Shown here: piece by piece, positions 1-9,309 of the stretch | How the letters are laid out: the number at the start of each line of letters is the position of its first letter | Position numbering within the stretch: the stretch's first letter is position 1 | Assembly: GCA_034717495.1 (NCBI GenBank) | Contig: JAYELL010000077.1 | Location: 1 to 64,000 of the forward strand | DNA from: Chloroflexota bacterium | Lineage (GTDB): Bacteria; Chloroflexota; Anaerolineae; JAAEKA01 | DNA length: 64,000 nt | Direction of reading: 5' to 3' | The notes under the pieces: model-generated | Database searches by the model: none | What the model was told of the DNA's origin: nothing | What the model saw: only the letters and a program-made list of their open reading frames with translations | Program-made: the position numbers and the translations under genes

Positions 1-1253
1 TCAGGCGTAGCCGTGTCGACAGGTTCGGGTGTAGCTGTGTCGGCAGGTTCGGGTGTAGCCGTGTCGGCAGGTTCGGGTGTGACGGTATCAGTAGGCGCTG
101 GCGCAGGCGTGTTGGCAGGCAAAGGGGTTGCCGTTGCAGCCGGCGCATCTGTCGCTGTTGGTTTTTCCGTTGGCGTCGATGTGGGCAAAACGGTCGGCGT
201 AGCCTCAGCAGGTATGGTCGGTTCCTCCTGCTCTTCTGGCGTTTCGTTCGCGCGGACTGCCACTTGATTTGTATCCGACTCGTGCGATTCACCAGCGATT
301 TCCCGATCGGATGATTGTCCTGCTTGTGCCAGTTGGTCGGGCGCGACGACCAGCCCCACGATCCCCTCCAGGATGGGATGGAACCAATCTGGCATATCCT
401 CATCCGTGGTGGTCACATCGTAAGCTCCCATCAAGGTACGATAGGTCAAAGCATAGAGCGTCTGGTCAGAGGCAGGCCCGCCAGAAAGATACTCACCTCG
501 GTTTGCGCGAAGATCTGCACCTTCCATAAGGTACAACAGTTCCTTCATTTGGTCCCGGTCCAGTTCTCCTTCCTGGATCACCCCATCTCGAGCGATGCTG
601 TACTTTCTGTCCACATGCACTAGAACGCGTTCTTCGGCCTGCGAGTCACCACCGCCACGGTAGAATTCAATGACTACCGGGCTGGAAGGCGCTTGCGGCG
701 CATCACCCTCCGTTTGTTGAACCGACTGGCGGTTTTCCCGCCCAGGCTGGGGCTTCAACAGGAGATTATCAAACAGGGGTACAATCGGCCGCGCCCATGC
801 TGGCACGGCACCTTCTGCGGTGTCTAACGTCGAGCGCAGTAATGTGTCCCGGCGTGTGATATTGTACCGGTAGCCTTCTCCCGCTGGCTCATCCGGAGCC
901 TCGTGTTCAGCCACACTGCGATGAAAGTCGGCCGAATCGAAAGCGACTCGAATGTGAGCCATTTCAGCCGGTGTCAACCAAAAGGTAACCGGTTCCTCGT
1001 CTCCCTGCTGCAGGATAACATGACCGTCGAGAAAAAGCTGGGCATGGTTGTCCACACCATCAGCGCCCCCGGTCCGTCTATACTCGGCTGTGACGAAGGT
1101 CGCGGGATCAACAGAGAACGAAAACGCTGATTCCCTGGGTTGTGGGGTCTGCAAAGGAATATCGGATACTGAGGAGGAGTCAGCAGTTGTGCAGGCTACC
1201 AGCCAGGAACCGATGAGGAGCAGAGCAAGCAAGTGAAGTGAAGGACGACGCAT
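1..1253 (-). CDS. Lipoprotein with Thr/Pro-rich C-terminal repeats (3' end cut by window edge)
   Basis: The reading frame is open from the ATG at 1253 to the window edge, so the C-terminus is missing. The N-terminus is a lipoprotein signal peptide: basic MRRP, a hydrophobic stretch, then LVAC, which predicts lipidation of the Cys and surface anchoring. A globular part of about 280 residues follows that I do not recognise. The visible end is low-complexity sequence with EPADTATP-type octapeptide repeats, probably a flexible stalk. An AGGAG lies 13 bases before the ATG, rather far for a ribosome site. No partner gene is visible. Function unknown; secretion and stalk are well supported. Confidence 0.8.
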   Translation of the reverse strand, partial: MRRPSLHLLALLLIGSWLVACTTADSSSVSDIPLQTPQPRESAFSFSVDPATFVTAEYRRTGGADGVDNHAQLFLDGHVILQQGDEEPVTFWLTPAEMAHIRVAFDSADFHRSVAEHEAPDEPAGEGYRYNITRRDTLLRSTLDTAEGAVPAWARPIVPLFDNLLLKPQPGRENRQSVQQTEGDAPQAPSSPVVIEFYRGGGDSQAEERVLVHVDRKYSIARDGVIQEGELDRDQMKELLYLMEGADLRANRGEYLSGGPASDQTLYALTYRTLMGAYDVTTTDEDMPDWFHPILEGIVGLVVAPDQLAQAGQSSDREIAGESHESDTNQVAVRANETPEEQEEPTIPAEATPTVLPTSTPTEKPTATDAPAATATPLPANTPAPAPTDTVTPEPADTATPEPADTATPEPVDTATP

Positions 1254-1359
1254 GGGCAATGTGGCTCCTTGCTATTTTCCACGAAAGACGCAGCGCATAG
1301 TATACCACGATCCTGCCAGTAGCGCCACAAGAATACTTCACCGCGTCAAGGGCAAATCA

Positions 1360-2073
1360 TCAGGTACCATGTACCAATATCACATGGATAAGGCGAGGAC
1401 CAAATAAACCGATTGTCCTGATAAGCTCGATATCCAGGGACATGCTGGGACCGGTTATCATTGTGACATTGCTGCGATCACAGATCCCAATGGTATCCTC
1501 CTGAGTAACCCAATCCAGCATTGTCGCGTGCAGAAGGCGCACAGGTACCAAAGCAACGTGTCGTCTGGGAATTTCGCTCACCAGGCTGGATCGTCCAGGA
1601 CCGCTGGCCAGTACCAGGGTGCCGGTTGAAGCGATGGCAGCATCGGCCCCGGTAATGCCCACAGGGATGGATTCCAGGTCCCTTATCAGTTCCCGGCGTT
1701 CGCGCGCCGCGACTGCCGGCCTCGCATCCCGAATGGCCCTCAAGTCGGGAACAACCGCCTCAATTTCCAATACATCCAAGGCTTCCAACAGGCCGCTCAC
1801 CGGCAGCTGATCTGCATCCCAACTAAGAACCCGCTGCACACCCTCCTCCTGCAACGCCACCATCAAGCCCAGGCGAGCGATGGCAGGACTCTCTGATATC
1901 TCCCAGGTCACTTCCAGCCGATCAAGAGCGGCTGTGAAGGTTTCGATCAGGTCATACGATTCATGGTCATGATAGCGCGTCACAGCGGGGTATCCCCTAT
2001 CAGCGGGCGATCTTTGCCGCAGGTCTTCTTGAGCAATCCGGCCCAAAATAACCTCCTTCGAGCTCGCCATCAT
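1360..2073 (-). CDS. lutC: LutC/YkgG-like lactate utilisation protein (LUD domain)
   Basis: About 237 residues, the usual LutC size. The fold is recognisable from the central DAAIASTGTLVLASG stretch and the C-terminal DIEL...GPRLIHVIL ending typical of LUD-domain proteins. LutC works with LutA and LutB in an iron-sulfur complex that oxidises L-lactate to pyruvate. I chose the ATG at 2073 because it overlaps the lutB stop as ATGA, a translational-coupling arrangement; an upstream in-frame start at 2184 would add a tail lying wholly inside lutB. The gene is the last of the lutB-lutC pair; no lutA lies beside it. Confidence 0.85.
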   Translation of the reverse strand: MMASSKEVILGRIAQEDLRQRSPADRGYPAVTRYHDHESYDLIETFTAALDRLEVTWEISESPAIARLGLMVALQEEGVQRVLSWDADQLPVSGLLEALDVLEIEAVVPDLRAIRDARPAVAARERRELIRDLESIPVGITGADAAIASTGTLVLASGPGRSSLVSEIPRRHVALVPVRLLHATMLDWVTQEDTIGICDRSNVTMITGPSMSLDIELIRTIGLFGPRLIHVILVHGT

Positions 2074-3614
2074 GGGCTGCCATCGATTGCTTCGACAGCT
2101 TGCCCCGAATCCTGAGTGCGCTCTGCCCATCGCTCCCTGAATGAACGCTGGGCAGGGGCCGGCAGATCCGAACCGGAAACCCATGCATGAAATGGCGGGG
2201 GTAGATGGCTAATGGTCTCCCGACCAAAGGGTCGGCTCAGCCGTGTCAGCCATTTTGTGGCCGACCGGTATCCGTTACTATCCTTCGTTGCCCAGGCATA
2301 AAGGCGACGGGTCTGCTGGTTTTTGACGGTACGATCGGTGCCGTCGATATCGCTGCGCAATTTGATCAGGAGCTGAGGCAGATCGATCCCAACGGGACAG
2401 ACATCGGCACACGCGCCGCACAGCGTGCTGGCAAATGGCAAATCGGCAAATGGAGTCTGCCCTAGCACGGACGCCAGAGACTGCGAAACGTTTGGGCAAT
2501 CAACTTGTTTGCCGGGGAATTGGAACCATCGCCTTCCATTCTGATCACCAGCCTCATCTCCGGCAGGGCTACTCGACATGGGCATCAGAGGCAGTGTCAC
2601 AGCACCTATCGGCCCGCTGGCGCCTCCCCCATAGGCGCGGCCTCCAACCTCACGGTAGACCGGGCAGGCATTGAGGCAGGCACCGCAACCGATACAGCCC
2701 AGGGCATCCCCATAACCCCACCGAATAAGATTTCCTCGCCCATTATCGAGAATCACGAGATGAACCTCGACCGGACCGTCAGGGTCACCAGGTCGGGAAG
2801 GCCTGTGGAGCAGATTCAGGTAGGTTGGCATAGCCTGCCCCGAGGCGCTGCGCGTTTTTACTTGAGCCAACAGACTCACATCCTCCAGGGAAGAAACGAC
2901 CTGGTCGATCCCCATGATTGCGACGTGAATCGGCGCCAGCGCATAACCGTAGCGGTCGTTCCCGCTGTTCGAAAGTGTGACCAGGCTGCCTGTCTGGGCA
3001 ACGCTGAAATCCAGCGCGCCAACACTGAGATCGGCTTCCGCAAACACCTTCCGCAACTTGAAGCAGACCATACCAGACATCGCCTGCACGTTGAGTGTCT
3101 CTGGCATATCCAGTTTCTTCTCAAACAGCGCAGCGACGTCCTCCTTTCGCCAATGCAGAGCCCCAAATACACGATGAGAAGGCCGGTCATCAGACAGTTG
3201 CAGGATATAATCGCCCAGTTGGGTTTCAACCAAGGCAACATCAACGGCTTGCAGCGCGCTGGCAAGGCCCATCTCCCGACTAAGAAAGGATTGGCTGTTG
3301 ACCGCGGTTCTTACCCGATGCTGCTCTGCCAACCCAACGATGTACCGATTGGCGGCGGCGGCATCCTCGGCCCAGAATACCTGAACACCGTTGGCCAGCA
3401 CCTGCTCCTCCAATTGCGCCAGCAGATCGGGCAGATGGGCCAGATTGCGCGACCGAATGGATCGAGCAGCCGACTGCAACTGCTCGAAGGAGGTGCCTTT
3501 CGCAGTGGCTTCCTGACGGCGACGCCTTAGCAGCGTTGTCGACCGTGCGACAGTGGTGCGCAGGGAAGAATCGCCGAGTGCTTCATTCGCACGTCTTTTG
3601 AAATCGGTAGTCAT
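2070..3614 (-). CDS. lutB: LutB-like iron-sulfur lactate oxidation subunit
   Basis: 514 residues. The N-terminal two-thirds is a LUD domain (VNSQSFLSREMGL, VAQTGSLVTLSNSG). The C-terminal third carries two 4Fe-4S cluster motifs, CIGCGACLNACP near residue 306 and CGACADVCP near residue 398, followed by the VGIDLPQLLI ending usual in LutB/YkgF. It should carry electrons in L-lactate oxidation together with LutA and LutC. Coupled to lutC downstream by a 4-base overlap. The preceding gene is argG, 126 bases away, so the usual first gene lutA is missing from this locus. A C-terminal tail of about 60 residues looks disordered. Confidence 0.88.
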   Translation of the reverse strand: MTTDFKRRANEALGDSSLRTTVARSTTLLRRRRQEATAKGTSFEQLQSAARSIRSRNLAHLPDLLAQLEEQVLANGVQVFWAEDAAAANRYIVGLAEQHRVRTAVNSQSFLSREMGLASALQAVDVALVETQLGDYILQLSDDRPSHRVFGALHWRKEDVAALFEKKLDMPETLNVQAMSGMVCFKLRKVFAEADLSVGALDFSVAQTGSLVTLSNSGNDRYGYALAPIHVAIMGIDQVVSSLEDVSLLAQVKTRSASGQAMPTYLNLLHRPSRPGDPDGPVEVHLVILDNGRGNLIRWGYGDALGCIGCGACLNACPVYREVGGRAYGGGASGPIGAVTLPLMPMSSSPAGDEAGDQNGRRWFQFPGKQVDCPNVSQSLASVLGQTPFADLPFASTLCGACADVCPVGIDLPQLLIKLRSDIDGTDRTVKNQQTRRLYAWATKDSNGYRSATKWLTRLSRPFGRETISHLPPPFHAWVSGSDLPAPAQRSFRERWAERTQDSGQAVEAIDGSP

Positions 3615-3740
3615 AGTCCCAAGACACCAATCGGGCTCTGTCCATGGCCAAAGTCAATCCTCCCGGCATAATTGCGCCAGGTCAGCGGGAGCGGGCCAGC
3701 CCACAGTTCAGACAGGAGGAAAAACCGTCTTCCTGAACGA

Positions 3741-5003
3741 TCAGTCCCGTTTGAACTTGGAGTAATCGGGAGCCCGGTATTTGCTTACGCCAACCCCAGC
3801 GATATCGAGCATCGCCTCGACCTTCATGGGCAATCCGTAGAGCTTGATAAAACCCTCAGCATCCTGCTGATCGTACACATCCTCGTCGCCGAAAGTAGCG
3901 AAGTCCTCACGATAGAGCGAATAGGGTGAGCGTCGTCCAACCACAAGACAATTGCCTTTGTAAAGCTTGAGCCGCACGCTGCCGGTCACATTGGCCTGAG
4001 TAGCGTCCACGAAAGCATCCAACGCCTTGCGCAATGGGGTGAACCACAACCCGTTGTACGTCAGTTCAGCGTACTTCAATGCGACCTGCAGCTTGAAGTG
4101 CAAGGTCGATTTGTCCAGGCACAGTTCCTCCAGCGCTTGATGAGCCGCGTAAAGAATGGTGCCACCAGGCGTCTCGTAGATACCATGGGATTTCATGCCC
4201 ACCAGGCGATTCTCCACCAGATCAACCCGACCGATCCCGTGTTTGGCGCCGACCGCGTTCAGATTGTCCATCAGGCTGATCGGTCCCATGGCAACGCCAT
4301 TCAACCGTTTGGGATACCCTGACTGGAAATCGATAGTAACCTCCTCCGGCCGGTTGGGAGCATCCTCTGGGCTCTTGCTCCAGAGAAACATAGTCTCTTC
4401 CGGCTCATTCCAGGGATCTTCCAAAAGCCCACCCTCGTGGCTCAAATGCCACAAATTGCGATCCCGGCTATAGATCGACTTTTCGGAAGCGGCCACAGGC
4501 ACGTTATATTCGGCTGCATAGTCCAGCGCATCCTCTCGACTGCGAATCGTCCACTCTCTCCAGGGCGAAATGGTGCGCAAGCGCGGATTCAAGGCCATCA
4601 CAGTCAGCTCAAAACGAACCTGGTCGTTGCCCTTCCCTGTACAGCCGTGGGAAACGGCATCGGCGCCCTCCAACTCAGCGATTTCCACCATCCGCTTGGC
4701 GATCAGCGGCCGCGCCACGCTGGTACCCAGGAGATATTTACGTTCGTAAACAGCACCGGCGCGCATCATGGGATAGAGGTAATCGCTAATGAATTCCTCG
4801 CGCAGGTCCTCGATGTAGATCTTACTGGCGCCTGATGCTATCGCTTTTTCTTCAAGACCCTCCAACTCTTCATCCTGGCCCAGGTTGGCTGTGAAACAAA
4901 TCACGTCGCAGCCATAGTTGTTGCGTAACCAGGGCACGATTACAGAGGTATCCAGGCCGCCCGAGTAGGCGAGAACGACCTTTTCGATTTCTTGTTTCGT
5001 CAT
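3741..5003 (-). CDS. argG: Argininosuccinate synthase
   Basis: Condenses citrulline and aspartate with ATP to argininosuccinate in the arginine pathway. The N-terminal ATP pyrophosphatase loop [10 protein letters not shown] (residues 13-22) and the body motifs [11 protein letters not shown] and [19 protein letters not shown] are diagnostic. At 420 residues it is close to the family norm of about 400. It ends the minus-strand arginine gene series, behind the permease gene; an AGGA lies 9 bases before the ATG. argF and argH are not in the window. Confidence 0.97.
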   Translation of the reverse strand: MTKQEIEKVVLAYSGGLDTSVIVPWLRNNYGCDVICFTANLGQDEELEGLEEKAIASGASKIYIEDLREEFISDYLYPMMRAGAVYERKYLLGTSVARPLIAKRMVEIAELEGADAVSHGCTGKGNDQVRFELTVMALNPRLRTISPWREWTIRSREDALDYAAEYNVPVAASEKSIYSRDRNLWHLSHEGGLLEDPWNEPEETMFLWSKSPEDAPNRPEEVTIDFQSGYPKRLNGVAMGPISLMDNLNAVGAKHGIGRVDLVENRLVGMKSHGIYETPGGTILYAAHQALEELCLDKSTLHFKLQVALKYAELTYNGLWFTPLRKALDAFVDATQANVTGSVRLKLYKGNCLVVGRRSPYSLYREDFATFGDEDVYDQQDAEGFIKLYGLPMKVEAMLDIAGVGVSKYRAPDYSKFKRD

Positions 5004-5044
5004 GTGCGCTTTCCTTTGAGCTTAATTATCTGGAGCCTTGCAGA

Positions 5045-5155
5045 TCAAGGCGAATATCCGGTAGAGTGCCGATCATAGTCTTCGGCTGTCCTGCCAAAAT
5101 CGATCTGGCGATGTACGTTTCCCAGGCCGATCAGCAACAGGTCGCGGGTTTCCAT
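5045..5155 (-). CDS. Possible 36-residue ORF coupled to the permease gene
   Basis: A short frame starts with an ATG that shares its A with the permease stop codon (TGATG) and ends 42 bases before argG. The product begins METRDLLLIGLGNVHR. The GLGNVxR piece resembles the start of a dinucleotide-binding fold such as homoserine dehydrogenase, but the frame stops after 36 residues, so it could be a remnant of such a gene or chance. Coding status is uncertain; only the coupling arrangement argues for translation. Confidence 0.3.
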   Translation of the reverse strand: METRDLLLIGLGNVHRQIDFGRTAEDYDRHSTGYSP

Positions 5156-6462
5156 CAGGTTACAGGCTCCTCCGCACCCTGATCATCATCCCCAGGCGTG
5201 AGGATCTCCGGAAAATCCTCCAGTCCCACGGCTCCCTCGTCAGATGCATCTGGTGCGGCTAACACAGGCACCTGACTTCCCTCCCCCATGCCAGTTGTTT
5301 CTGGAAACGGGGGACGATCGTTCAGTTTGGAATGAGCGTAATCAAAGAATATCTTGACTGAAGCTAACGTCGGCGCTGCCAAAAATGCACCAAGGATTCC
5401 ACCTGTTGCCGTACCGGCGATCACCCCCACCAGGACGATCATCGGATGCAGATTAAGACTGGTTCCAATGATACGCGGCACAAGCAAGTTGTTCTCCAAC
5501 TGTTGGATCAACACGTAAGCTGCAATGACAATCAGAGCAAATACAGCGTTATTGATATCCCAATGAGTGGAACCTTGTATCAATGCCAGCACCACGGCAG
5601 GAACGGCAGCCATGATGGGACCCAGGTTGGGCACGACCTCGAGAACGCCGGCAAGCAGCCCAAGTACGAAAGCGGCAGGCAAGCCCAGAATCAATGCCAC
5701 AATGAAAGTAACAACCCCTACCGTCAACGACAGAACAAGCTGGCCCCGGAAAAAGGAGTCCCAGACTATTTGCAGCCGAAAAAAGAGAATTTCCCACTCG
5801 GGCCAGGCGCCCTCCGGTGCGATTGACTTCAGCCAGGAACGCAGCTTGGGTCCATCCTTGGTCAGGTAAAAGGTAAACATGAGCAGCAATATCGCGCCCA
5901 GGGCAGCCCCGAACAAAAGAGCCATCGCGTCGGTCAGCACAACGGCAGCAGTGCCCAATAACCCTTTTGCTGCCTTTGCACTTTCCACCAGATAGCCTAC
6001 GATCTCACCTATGGAAGGTACAGATGCCTCCTGAATAGCCTGACTGATGGTTCGCTCCAGCGAAATCAGGGCATCTCCCAAATCGACATCGTAGCCACCA
6101 ACCGCAAAATCGGGAATCAACGCGGCTATCTCAGGCACCTCCCGATCGAAAAGCCGGGGAATCTGGGCCAATGCACTGAGAATTTCCGCAACGCCTTCGA
6201 TCACCCACGGCGTTACGAGGACCGGGACCAGGGCAGCCAGAAGCACGATCAAGAGCACGCATATCGCCGCAGCCACACCGCGAGGCATCCGACCTTCGAG
6301 ATGACCCACCAGGGGTTGAAAAATGTATGCCAGGACGGCTGATAATGCCAGGAGTGACAGCATGGATCGGGCCAGATAGAGCAAGAGAACTGCCCCGATC
6401 AGTATCACGACAACGACGATCCGTTTGGTATCCCGTGTCCAGGTGTTGGCGTTTTCGGACAT
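5155..6462 (-). CDS. AI-2E family transporter (PerM-like membrane protein)
   Basis: About 435 residues. Two membrane segments occupy residues 10-55, a further one is near 60-85, an extracytoplasmic or amphipathic stretch covers about 95-190, and several C-terminal helices follow around FIVALILGLPAAFVLGLLAG and LEVVPNLGPI; this is the layout of the AI-2E/PerM family. An acidic tail ends the protein. Substrates in this family are varied and unproven here; some members act as sodium-proton antiporters or exporters. The ATG at 6462 was chosen over 6489 because it leads straight into the polar head. It sits between the NAGS and argG genes, so it is probably co-transcribed with arginine synthesis. 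Confidence 0.85.
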   Translation of the reverse strand: MSENANTWTRDTKRIVVVVILIGAVLLLYLARSMLSLLALSAVLAYIFQPLVGHLEGRMPRGVAAAICVLLIVLLAALVPVLVTPWVIEGVAEILSALAQIPRLFDREVPEIAALIPDFAVGGYDVDLGDALISLERTISQAIQEASVPSIGEIVGYLVESAKAAKGLLGTAAVVLTDAMALLFGAALGAILLLMFTFYLTKDGPKLRSWLKSIAPEGAWPEWEILFFRLQIVWDSFFRGQLVLSLTVGVVTFIVALILGLPAAFVLGLLAGVLEVVPNLGPIMAAVPAVVLALIQGSTHWDINNAVFALIVIAAYVLIQQLENNLLVPRIIGTSLNLHPMIVLVGVIAGTATGGILGAFLAAPTLASVKIFFDYAHSKLNDRPPFPETTGMGEGSQVPVLAAPDASDEGAVGLEDFPEILTPGDDDQGAEEPVT

Positions 6463-6589
6463 TGAAATGCAGGTACCCTTCTGTAGCACCTAAGCGACTG
6501 CTATTCCGCTGTGGGGGAGCAACCAGACCGTTTTCTGGCTGAACCGCAGCGATTCGATTATATCGCAGACAACCGCAATATACCAGCGT

Positions 6590-7156
6590 CTACAGCAGCA
6601 GGGAACCAAGTCGACGCAAGACGGGCAAGGGCACGCGCCGGGCCAGGGTGGTCCACCGGGGGGATAGTTCCATAGCCTGACCTGGTTCTTCCAGATGAAT
6701 CAGGACAGCAACTTCATCGCAGCGGTGAAACTTGGGGCAATAAACGCATTCGCTCCAGATCTTTGGGGTCAGGGTCCAGCGATCAACCACGTGAAAGCCG
6801 GATCTCTGAAAGAGACGGGGGCGTAAGGTGAGCGCGCAGACGTGGTCGAGCTCACGCTCGCGCGCCAATTCCAGCAGGGCGGCCACGAGCCTGCCGCCCA
6901 GGCCATTGCCCTGAAAGGCCTCCGCGACCGCCACTGAACGGATTTCGGCCAGCCCGACAGTCAAGGCAACCAACGATCCGCAAGCGATGATGGTATTGTC
7001 ATCTTCGGCTATCAGGAAATCGGCAAGTACCGATGACACCTGAGCTTCGCTCCGGGGTAACATGCGATTGCGGGCAGCGAAGCTGTTCACCAGCTCGGAT
7101 ATGGCAGGAACGTCGGCCCCGATGGCAGGCCGGATGTTGATTTCGTTCAAAAACAC
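6590..7156 (-). CDS. argA: Short-form N-acetylglutamate synthase (GNAT family)
   Basis: 188 residues of a GNAT acetyltransferase. The opening IRPAIGADVPAISELV with MLPRS, the acetyl-CoA loop region EAFQGNGLGGRLV, and the late Cys pattern SECVYCPKFHRC are typical of the short stand-alone NAGS enzymes that make N-acetylglutamate, the first step of arginine synthesis. Position directly after argD supports this. No argJ is present nearby, so this enzyme may supply all acetylglutamate unless argJ lies elsewhere. The C-terminal 30 residues after the Cys motif are unusual. It could be a different GNAT, but context and motif agree. Confidence 0.82.
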   Translation of the reverse strand: MFLNEINIRPAIGADVPAISELVNSFAARNRMLPRSEAQVSSVLADFLIAEDDNTIIACGSLVALTVGLAEIRSVAVAEAFQGNGLGGRLVAALLELARERELDHVCALTLRPRLFQRSGFHVVDRWTLTPKIWSECVYCPKFHRCDEVAVLIHLEEPGQAMELSPRWTTLARRVPLPVLRRLGSLLL

Positions 7157-7175
7157 ACCTCTTGAAAACGAATCG

Positions 7176-8360
7176 TCATAGCTGTGAAAAGACCGTGGAA
7201 AGACGCTCTACCACCAGGTCGATCTCCTCTCGCGAAATAATCAGCGGGGGTACCAGACGGAGCACATTGGCGCCGGCACCCACAGTCAACAGGCCTTGTT
7301 CGTGCCCCGCTTCGACGACGGTCGAAGCAGGGATATCCAACTGGATTCCGATCAGCAAACCCTGGCCTCGAATCCCTTCAATATGAGAGCTGTTGATTTC
7401 AGAAAGACGGTCGAAAAAATAGGCGCCCTTCGCCCGAACATCCGCCAGAAACTCAGGCTGGCTGATGCGCCCGACAACCGCTTCAGCAACCGCGGCCACC
7501 AGAGGGCCGCCGGCAAAGGTGCTGGCATGGTCGAAGGCATGAATTGCGCCGGCGACCTGGTCGGTCATAAGGATTGCCGCCATGGGCAGGCCTCCCGCCA
7601 GGGGTTTGGCAACTGTGAGAAGATCGGGAGAAACTCCGTATCCCTGATATGCCCACAGATGCCCGGTGCGGCCCAGCCCACACTGAACCTCATCGAATAT
7701 CAGCAAGGAGTCGTGAGTGTCGCATAGCTCCCGGAGTCCTTTCAGAAAACTGGCTTCGGCTGGCAGAATACCAGCCTCTCCCTGTATAGGTTCCACGATC
7801 ACCGCGCAGATCGAGTCGTCGATCTCTCTTGCCGCGGACGCCAGGTCGTTGAAGCGGGCAAAGCGAACGCCGGGCATCAGGGGCTCAAAGGGTTGCCGGT
7901 ACCTGGGCCGATCGGTGGCTGCCAGGGAACCGAAAAGGCGGCCATGGAAACCACCGCTAAAGGCGACAATTGTGGATTTATCCTTGCCGTGCTGTTCGCG
8001 GGCATAACGGCGTGCGAACTTGAAAGCACCCTCGTTGGCGCTGGCGCCGCAATTGGCGTAATGCACCTTGTCGGCAAAGCTGGTTTCGCACAGCAACTTC
8101 GCCAGCCGGGCCTGGGGAGCGGTGTGATACAGGTTGCTGACGTGCCATAGCTTTCCCGCCTGTTCGGTCAACGCCGCCAGGCTCGCTGGGTCCCCATATC
8201 CCAGGGAATTCACAGCAATGCCGGCAACGCAATCGAGATACTCCTTGCCTGCCGAGTCGAAGACTCGACAACCTTCCCCTCGCTCCAACACGAAGTCGGG
8301 GCGAGCGTATACCTGCAGGACATAGTTCTTTTCCAGATCGATCACAGTTTGGCTTTCCAT
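7176..8360 (-). CDS. argD: Acetylornithine aminotransferase
   Basis: 394 residues, class III PLP aminotransferase. The cofactor motifs are visible: NCGASANEGAFKFARR (phosphate-binding region), FDEVQCGLGRTG, and LTVAKPLAGGLP with the PLP-binding Lys; canonical ArgD has AKGLGGG here, so the Pro is a small deviation. Converts N-acetylglutamate semialdehyde to N-acetylornithine. The ATG at 8360 (MESQTVIDLEK) was preferred; the frame stays open upstream to 8612 but that part overlaps argB. It sits 56 bases behind argB and 19 bases before the NAGS gene. Confidence 0.95.
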   Translation of the reverse strand: MESQTVIDLEKNYVLQVYARPDFVLERGEGCRVFDSAGKEYLDCVAGIAVNSLGYGDPASLAALTEQAGKLWHVSNLYHTAPQARLAKLLCETSFADKVHYANCGASANEGAFKFARRYAREQHGKDKSTIVAFSGGFHGRLFGSLAATDRPRYRQPFEPLMPGVRFARFNDLASAAREIDDSICAVIVEPIQGEAGILPAEASFLKGLRELCDTHDSLLIFDEVQCGLGRTGHLWAYQGYGVSPDLLTVAKPLAGGLPMAAILMTDQVAGAIHAFDHASTFAGGPLVAAVAEAVVGRISQPEFLADVRAKGAYFFDRLSEINSSHIEGIRGQGLLIGIQLDIPASTVVEAGHEQGLLTVGAGANVLRLVPPLIISREEIDLVVERLSTVFSQL

Positions 8361-8416
8361 CAATCCTTCACTCCTTGCCACATCGTTACGCAGTCCCGCG
8401 GCAGCGGGGTAAGCGG

Positions 8417-9202
8417 CTATCCAACAACGACGGCGGTGCCGCGGCCGCTTCGTAAGCCAGCGATATCGGTGATCACAGCCTGATGCACACCGTTCATAAC
8501 GGCTTCGGAAGCCGAGCGCACCTTGGGCACCATGCCACCATTGATACGACCCTCGGCCACGTGGCCTTCTACTTGCTGCGCGGTCAGTTCGGACACTGGC
8601 ATCGAATCCCAACTATCCAGCATGACACCCGGCACGTTGCTTACAAAGACCAGCTGCTCGGCTTCAAGGGATGCCGCAAGGGCAGCGGCCACCTGATCGG
8701 CATTGACATTGTAGGACTGCCCGTCAACCCCCAGGGACAGGGGAGAGACCACCGGCACGATCCCGGCATCCAGCAGTGCCCACAGTTTTTCGACCCGCAC
8801 CTCAACAACCTTTCCAACATAACCGATATCAACGCCTCTGGGCCGAAGGGGCTGCACCCGGATCAGGCCCAGGTCAACGCCGCTCAAGCCCAGAGCGTTA
8901 ACGCCGCCGTTGACCAGCCAGCGGGTCACCCGGGTATTGACAGCCCCGCTCAAGACCATCTTGACCAGGCGCAGACTGTCAAAACTGGTGACTCGCAAGC
9001 CCTCGACAAAGTCAAAGGGAACGCCCAGGCGGCCATGCAGGTCGGCAATCTCCTTGCCGCCGCCATGAACGACAACGACGTTGGACTGTTCACTGATAGC
9101 CTTGACTGCTGCAACGAGTTCAGCCAAAAAGCTGTCGTCGTCTATCTCGTTTCCGCCGACCTTCACAACGATGACTTGACCAATTGTATCACAGGTGTTC
9201 AT
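8417..9202 (-). CDS. argB: Acetylglutamate kinase
   Basis: 261 residues of the amino acid kinase family. Motifs are VVKVGGNEIDD near the start, VVVVHGGGKEI (glycine-rich ATP/substrate loop), YNVNADQVAAALAASL, and the C-terminal GGMVPKVRSA. Phosphorylates N-acetylglutamate, normally the arginine-feedback point of the pathway. Start at 9202 is supported by AAGGA 8 bases upstream; an alternative ATG at 9226 is less well placed. Members with the HGGGKEI form also occur as LysZ in the amino-adipate lysine pathway, but the argC-argB-argD context favours arginine. Confidence 0.93.
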   Translation of the reverse strand: MNTCDTIGQVIVVKVGGNEIDDDSFLAELVAAVKAISEQSNVVVVHGGGKEIADLHGRLGVPFDFVEGLRVTSFDSLRLVKMVLSGAVNTRVTRWLVNGGVNALGLSGVDLGLIRVQPLRPRGVDIGYVGKVVEVRVEKLWALLDAGIVPVVSPLSLGVDGQSYNVNADQVAAALAASLEAEQLVFVSNVPGVMLDSWDSMPVSELTAQQVEGHVAEGRINGGMVPKVRSASEAVMNGVHQAVITDIAGLRSGRGTAVVVG

Positions 9203-9309
9203 GGAGAGATCCTTGTGGTTTTGCATTCATACAGCCACACGAGGTTTCAGCGGATTCAGGCGCTTCAAACCATACCGTAGACAAGTTGGCCGATGCGCCA
9301 GGCACTGGA

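Noticed and set aside
13-267. Gly/Val/Ala-rich plus-strand ORF
   Set aside because: It is the antisense reading of the Thr/Pro-rich repeats of the lipoprotein on the minus strand; no ribosome site.
2505-3530. 341-residue plus-strand ORF
   Set aside because: Lies wholly opposite lutB, which has clear iron-sulfur motifs; the antisense product has no recognisable fold.
7176-8612. Longer argD start at 8612
   Set aside because: The extra 84 residues overlap argB and do not resemble any aminotransferase N-terminus.
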